Shown here: positions 60,281-64,000 of the stretch, piece after piece
How positions within the stretch are numbered: position 1 is the stretch's first letter
Layout of the letters: the number at the start of each line of letters is the position of its first letter
DNA from: Astropecten irregularis
Taxonomy: Eukaryota > Echinodermata > Asteroidea > Paxillosida > Astropectinidae
DNA: 64,000 nt
Direction of reading: 5' to 3'
Assembly: GCA_963971285.1 (NCBI GenBank)
Contig: OZ020258.1
Coordinates: forward strand, 4,216,001 to 4,280,000
The notes under the pieces: model-generated
The model's input: the letters and a program-made list of their open reading frames with translations, nothing else
The model's database searches: none
Told to the model about the DNA's origin: nothing
Translations under genes and position numbers: made by a program

Positions 60281-60367
60281 TTTGTGAGTGTGAAATCTCT
60301 CTCGTTTTGATTCCGAGAGCCAAGATTGATCAATTGCTACGAGTGTGGATGACGTGCGGAATTTCAA
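60281..60367 (-). CDS. Candidate internal exon, minus strand
   Basis: 87 bp, phase 0 at both ends, between a very pyrimidine-rich acceptor (ttttttctctcctcaattct then cctggcgatgtag) and donor gtgaga. Encodes LKFRTSSTLVAIDQSWLSES and KRERFHTHK. The frame continues open into the intron. No family recognised; it could belong with the 58.3-kb candidate to a second minus-strand gene, but their phases do not join directly. Confidence 0.2.
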
Positions 60368-62217
60368 CTACATCGCCAGGAGAATTGAGGAGAGAAAAAA
60401 AAAACCAACACACAAGTTTAAGAATCGACTAAAAGGGACAAGTCACGACGCCAACATGAAGGTAGATTATTAGGATACACACACCTGTACCAAGATGTCA
60501 ACCTGCCACTTGCACCAGATGATATATTTCACTGCGGGCTTGTACTACAGGCAACAAACTTGAGACAAATGATATCTAAGACATAGGCCTACTCCCTACC
60601 GTGAAAACACAACAAATCAGAATTTATATCCTCCGGTGGGGATTCTACACACACAATTATGAATAATAAAACATGTACACGAATTGTTCTAGGTCTGTAA
60701 AATTTCAGGTGATATAAGCTATGACTAAAAGGTAGAATCAGTTGCAGATTCAGGTGTTTTTCTTACTTGTTCTATGAAAAGCTTTCGATCTTAGATCTCT
60801 ACAGGCTAAATGTGGACAATTCTCAATATCTATGACCAATGCTGCACTTTCTTTTCAAATAATTGTTTCCGTTTGGTTCCAGTAGCGGTTAAGTGGAATC
60901 GTACGAACAATTAATATGGATTTTGACACAAACAACTAAATATTAAGTCATTCGGGCATTTTCGAGTCATTCTTTTATATCCTTTTAAATAAACAACAAC
61001 AGCAACCACAATCTCGTCATATTCTCAGAAATGACCCAGGAATTGGTGAACCTTTATATCCGCTCACATGATTCTGTTATCTTCAAAATAGTAGAGAGTC
61101 TGTACTAAATACCGCCAAGGGTACCAATTAGTCTATGTCGCGCCTCTGACACGGCGCCGCAACCCTGACACTAAAATTATAAATACCATTTCCAACTTGT
61201 CAAAAGAATTTTTTCTTGGACTTGGCGATCATTTTAAAATATCCAAATCCAAAGCACCAGCTTTACAATTGATATTACTTACGGCCACTGGACGCGTTCA
61301 ATACAGCCAAGCCGGATTGTCGCTGGTTTGAATGGTATATGCTTCACGGTGACTCGTTACGAGGCGAGTGTTATTGAAAAAAACAAGGATGCATAACTTG
61401 CTGATCTTGAACAGAGAGGTTTTACTTGTTCCCTAAGGCGTTGCTGGTTCAATAATTGTTTATTTCCATAACCTCCAATACCCAGTAGACTTCAATGAAC
61501 ATTTTTGGTTTCTTTTCTTTCAGGACACTCAACCTTCGCTCGCAGGCCAAGGGTTGTGAGATTTAAGGTTAGAACAAAACAAGACAAAGGTGGAAATGTG
61601 CTGATTTTGGGTCAGGATTTAAGCGGCCTCGGTGCGAAGCCCTTAAGGCTGTAGGGTACCAAACCTGTGAAAGCACTGGTATAGTAGGAGAGAAAGAAGC
61701 CATGGTGTCTTTTCATCAATGAAAAAACTACCCCCATCGGCTTTATTTTCTGAATGAGTGTCCTACCTTCCTGGAAGCTACGTAATGATTAATTGTCAGC
61801 CCCAAAGAAGCCCTCCCCTAGCCACGAAATTGCCTCTACGAGCAAGGATCTACTCCCAATCCAAGCGAGTATTGCTTAATGATTTTAGAGACCCGGTAGA
61901 TTTGGTGTTTGGCCTCGGGACTGTCTGGTGTGAAAACCGGTCACCATTAATGCGTGCAAGAGGGAGTCATAGAAAAACATCGGAGTGCTTCATAAACCGC
62001 CAGCGCATTGAACTAGGTTAATCACCAATTAGTTTAGTCACCAGAAAGTTTGAAGTCAAACCCCACTTGGGAAACAGGGTGCGAATCGCAAAGACAACAC
62101 AGCCACACAGACAGGCGAACAAACACTCAGATCACAGTTGATCAAAGGCTCAAATCCAGGCACCGCATTGGACTTGGAGAAGGAACCAAACAAAATATGC
62201 AAATATTCCTAACTCTC

Positions 62218-62265
62218 TGACGTCAGTGACGTCACACGTGACCCGAGGTCACAGAGTTTGTTTAC
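62218..62265. promoter_or_regulatory. Cluster of CRE, E-box, nuclear-receptor and forkhead sites
   Basis: Two perfect tgacgtca palindromes one base apart (62218-62225 and 62227-62234), then cacgtg (62235-62240), aggtca (62246-62251) and tgtttac (62259-62265). All lie within 48 bp, which suggests an enhancer or promoter. No start codon with exon was tied to it on either strand. Confidence 0.5.
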
Positions 62266-63499
62266 ATGGGCGGCACACCGTGCATCCTTCAAAGTTCAAT
62301 TAAATATCGACGCCCAACACTTTATTACTCCAGATCTACTTTTGGACAAATGCAATTTCATTAGGCAGTCGGCGAGCGTTAATATATACGTCACGACTAG
62401 GGTTAATAGGAAAGAGATTGTCTTCTCTGAGTTCTCTCTGTATATAGCACTCCGGATGTGTTGAGGTAGACAGCAAGATTTGTATTCTGTTACCGTGGAT
62501 GAACTAGTGCGAATACAGGTCTCCTTGGACTGGCCAGTCCCCTCTTCCTTCCCCAGACAACCTTTCCTCCGACCCTGACGCACACCGTGTGAGGAATTTC
62601 CCTCACTAGCCAGGCTATGAATTATACAAGTTCTGGTCACACTGTCCAAGGAGTATACTGTCGGAAAGCTAAATGCTGTACGATTGGAAACTACACTGCA
62701 TATTGCATTCCACACACAACTGTAAGCCTCTTGTGTGCCCCATCACGTAGCACTCTGAAAGTAAGCGCTACTTCCGGGTCCAAATACATAATGATATCAA
62801 GTCTGCACTGCGGAGAGGCCAGTGCTTTTCTTTTTTATGCCAGAAGTGTAACATCAAGTGTCATTCTTTTTAAAGTCTCTGATGTGAGTATGTAACTTCT
62901 GTAAGGAAAATGCGATTAATTAAAAACCATTCCAGCAAAATAATCAGCATGATTCGAACGCATTTAAAGTAACCAGTGATCTCATCTTTCCTGTAATGAA
63001 CGACCCAACATCTTCAGCAACTGGAAACCTGTGCTATCACTTAGGTTTGTTATTTTGAAGCATTATGATCGCCCAGTGTATCAACCATGTCATAGTATAC
63101 AGAATGAAGAGTAAAAGTAGGATTTCGAAGCTCTTATAAGCTCAGTCATACATCAATGCATTTCATAATGGGTAAAATTTCCACACATGGTGCATAGTTA
63201 AGTGTTCTACCACAACTCAGAATTAAGCGGCCAGAACATGGATACCTGTCGGCCATAGTTACAAGTAAGTCAAGGTGCATCATGGACGGACGATTTCGAC
63301 ATCATTAAAGGCAGTGTACAGGATTTGCAAGGCCTCCAAAAACAATTAGTTTGAGACAGAAAATGGACTCAACAGTTCGTTAAACAGTGCTAACAGTCAC
63401 CAGGGGAAATCTTGGTTCATCAGATGCTGGGTTTTTCAAGCAAATCAAGATTTAGTGTCTTGGAACAAACATAAAGGACACCATCACTTGAGTTGTTTT
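62266..63499. other. Right-end stretch, nothing firm
   Basis: A 139-codon minus-strand frame (62296-62715) overlaps plus-strand frames and has no splice or family support. The rest is non-coding as far as can be seen. Confidence 0.4.
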
Positions 63500-63790
63500 A
63501 GTTATCCCCTTTCAATCAAGGTATGAAGATGATGCTGGTAGAAAAATGCTGTTAAAATATGTCCACTGGAATGCTGTATTTATCCAGAAATTAGTAAAAC
63601 AAAGACCGAAAACAGTTTAGATCTCGGGGTAAGATCAAAACCATTCTTCATGTTTTATAAGAAAAACTGAGTCGGGTTTTTCAGATGTCCGATTGAGCTC
63701 ATATTTTCGCATGTTTATTATTTCATGTACATGTTTGATCAGACAAAGTATAAGGGCTGTCCTGTGACATTTACCAATCAAATACATCCC
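63500..63790. repeat. TTTAAAGGTA-type element, reverse orientation, degraded
   Basis: The reverse complement carries the same internal landmarks as the copies at 15.8 and 24.5 kb: tttgtctgatc, gagctcaatcggacatctga, ataaaacat and ctttgttttactaatttctg. Ends are eroded, so boundaries are approximate. Confidence 0.65.
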
Positions 63791-64000
63791 AGCTACATAC
63801 TACAAGCATTTATGAAACTTGACGAAGTACCTGAGACAGGTACATGTGAATCAATGAGACTCTGATATTGATAAGACTTCAGCAAACCTTGGCTACCCAG
63901 CAACCTCTAACCCTTTTTTTCCAAACCTGCTGATAAAATCCAATTACGTACTATCATGTAACACCTTAACAATTTACTGGGCATCATAAACCGGTCGTAA

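Larger units (their letters stand above)
55670..62217. other. 6.5-kb stretch with weak exon candidates
   Basis: Very AT-rich at about 56,459-56,525. A perfect 18-bp palindrome lies at 58010-58027. A 23-base direct repeat is separated by 9 bases at 59298-59352. Two minus-strand exon candidates are listed separately. Confidence 0.4.

Overview
The window looks like intron-rich metazoan DNA. It has no long open frames (the longest is 218 codons), short coding exons flanked by polypyrimidine-AG and GT splice signals, large introns, and many small inverted-repeat elements (MITE-like). Overall composition is AT-leaning. Repeat style and gene content suggest a marine invertebrate, perhaps a deuterostome such as an echinoderm, hemichordate or lancelet, but this is an inference and nothing in the sequence fixes the species. 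There are no operons, bacterial genes, CRISPR arrays or convincing tRNA or rRNA genes.

Positions 1-22,011, minus strand. This is the one part that reads unambiguously. Seven exons join with matching reading phases into the C-terminal part of a type I membrane protein: one complete MAM domain (four exons), a Thr/Pro-rich stalk (one exon), a transmembrane helix followed by five arginines (one exon), and a cytoplasmic tail that runs off the left edge. Introns are about 450-550 bp at the 3' end and then 4.5, 2.9 and 12.3 kb. The protein probably works at the cell surface in adhesion or ligand binding.

Positions 22,012-64,000. The upstream part of the gene is not resolved. Three short minus-strand exons at 55.2, 53.3 and 52.4 kb join in phase into most of a CUB-like domain. 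If they belong to the same gene, the protein would be a CUB-MAM single-pass receptor, superficially like neuropilins. Smaller candidates at 33.6 and 24.2 kb are phase-compatible bridges but carry no recognisable domain. Several plus-strand exon candidates (34.2, 50.2 and 51.7 kb) and minus-strand ones (47.7-48.2, 55.6, 58.3 and 60.3 kb) are weaker.

Repeats. A 2.7 kb DNA-transposon-like element (28,172-30,894) has inverted ends and dense TTTAC/GTAAA subterminal arrays, with possible spliced exons inside. Five copies of a TTTAAAGGTA-ended element, two copies of a GGCTCC-rich foldback element, several single foldbacks and an 18-bp minisatellite also occur. Two compact regulatory-looking clusters stand out: YY1-like plus NRF1-like sites inside a perfect inverted repeat at 36.4 kb, and a CRE/E-box/forkhead cluster at 62.2 kb.
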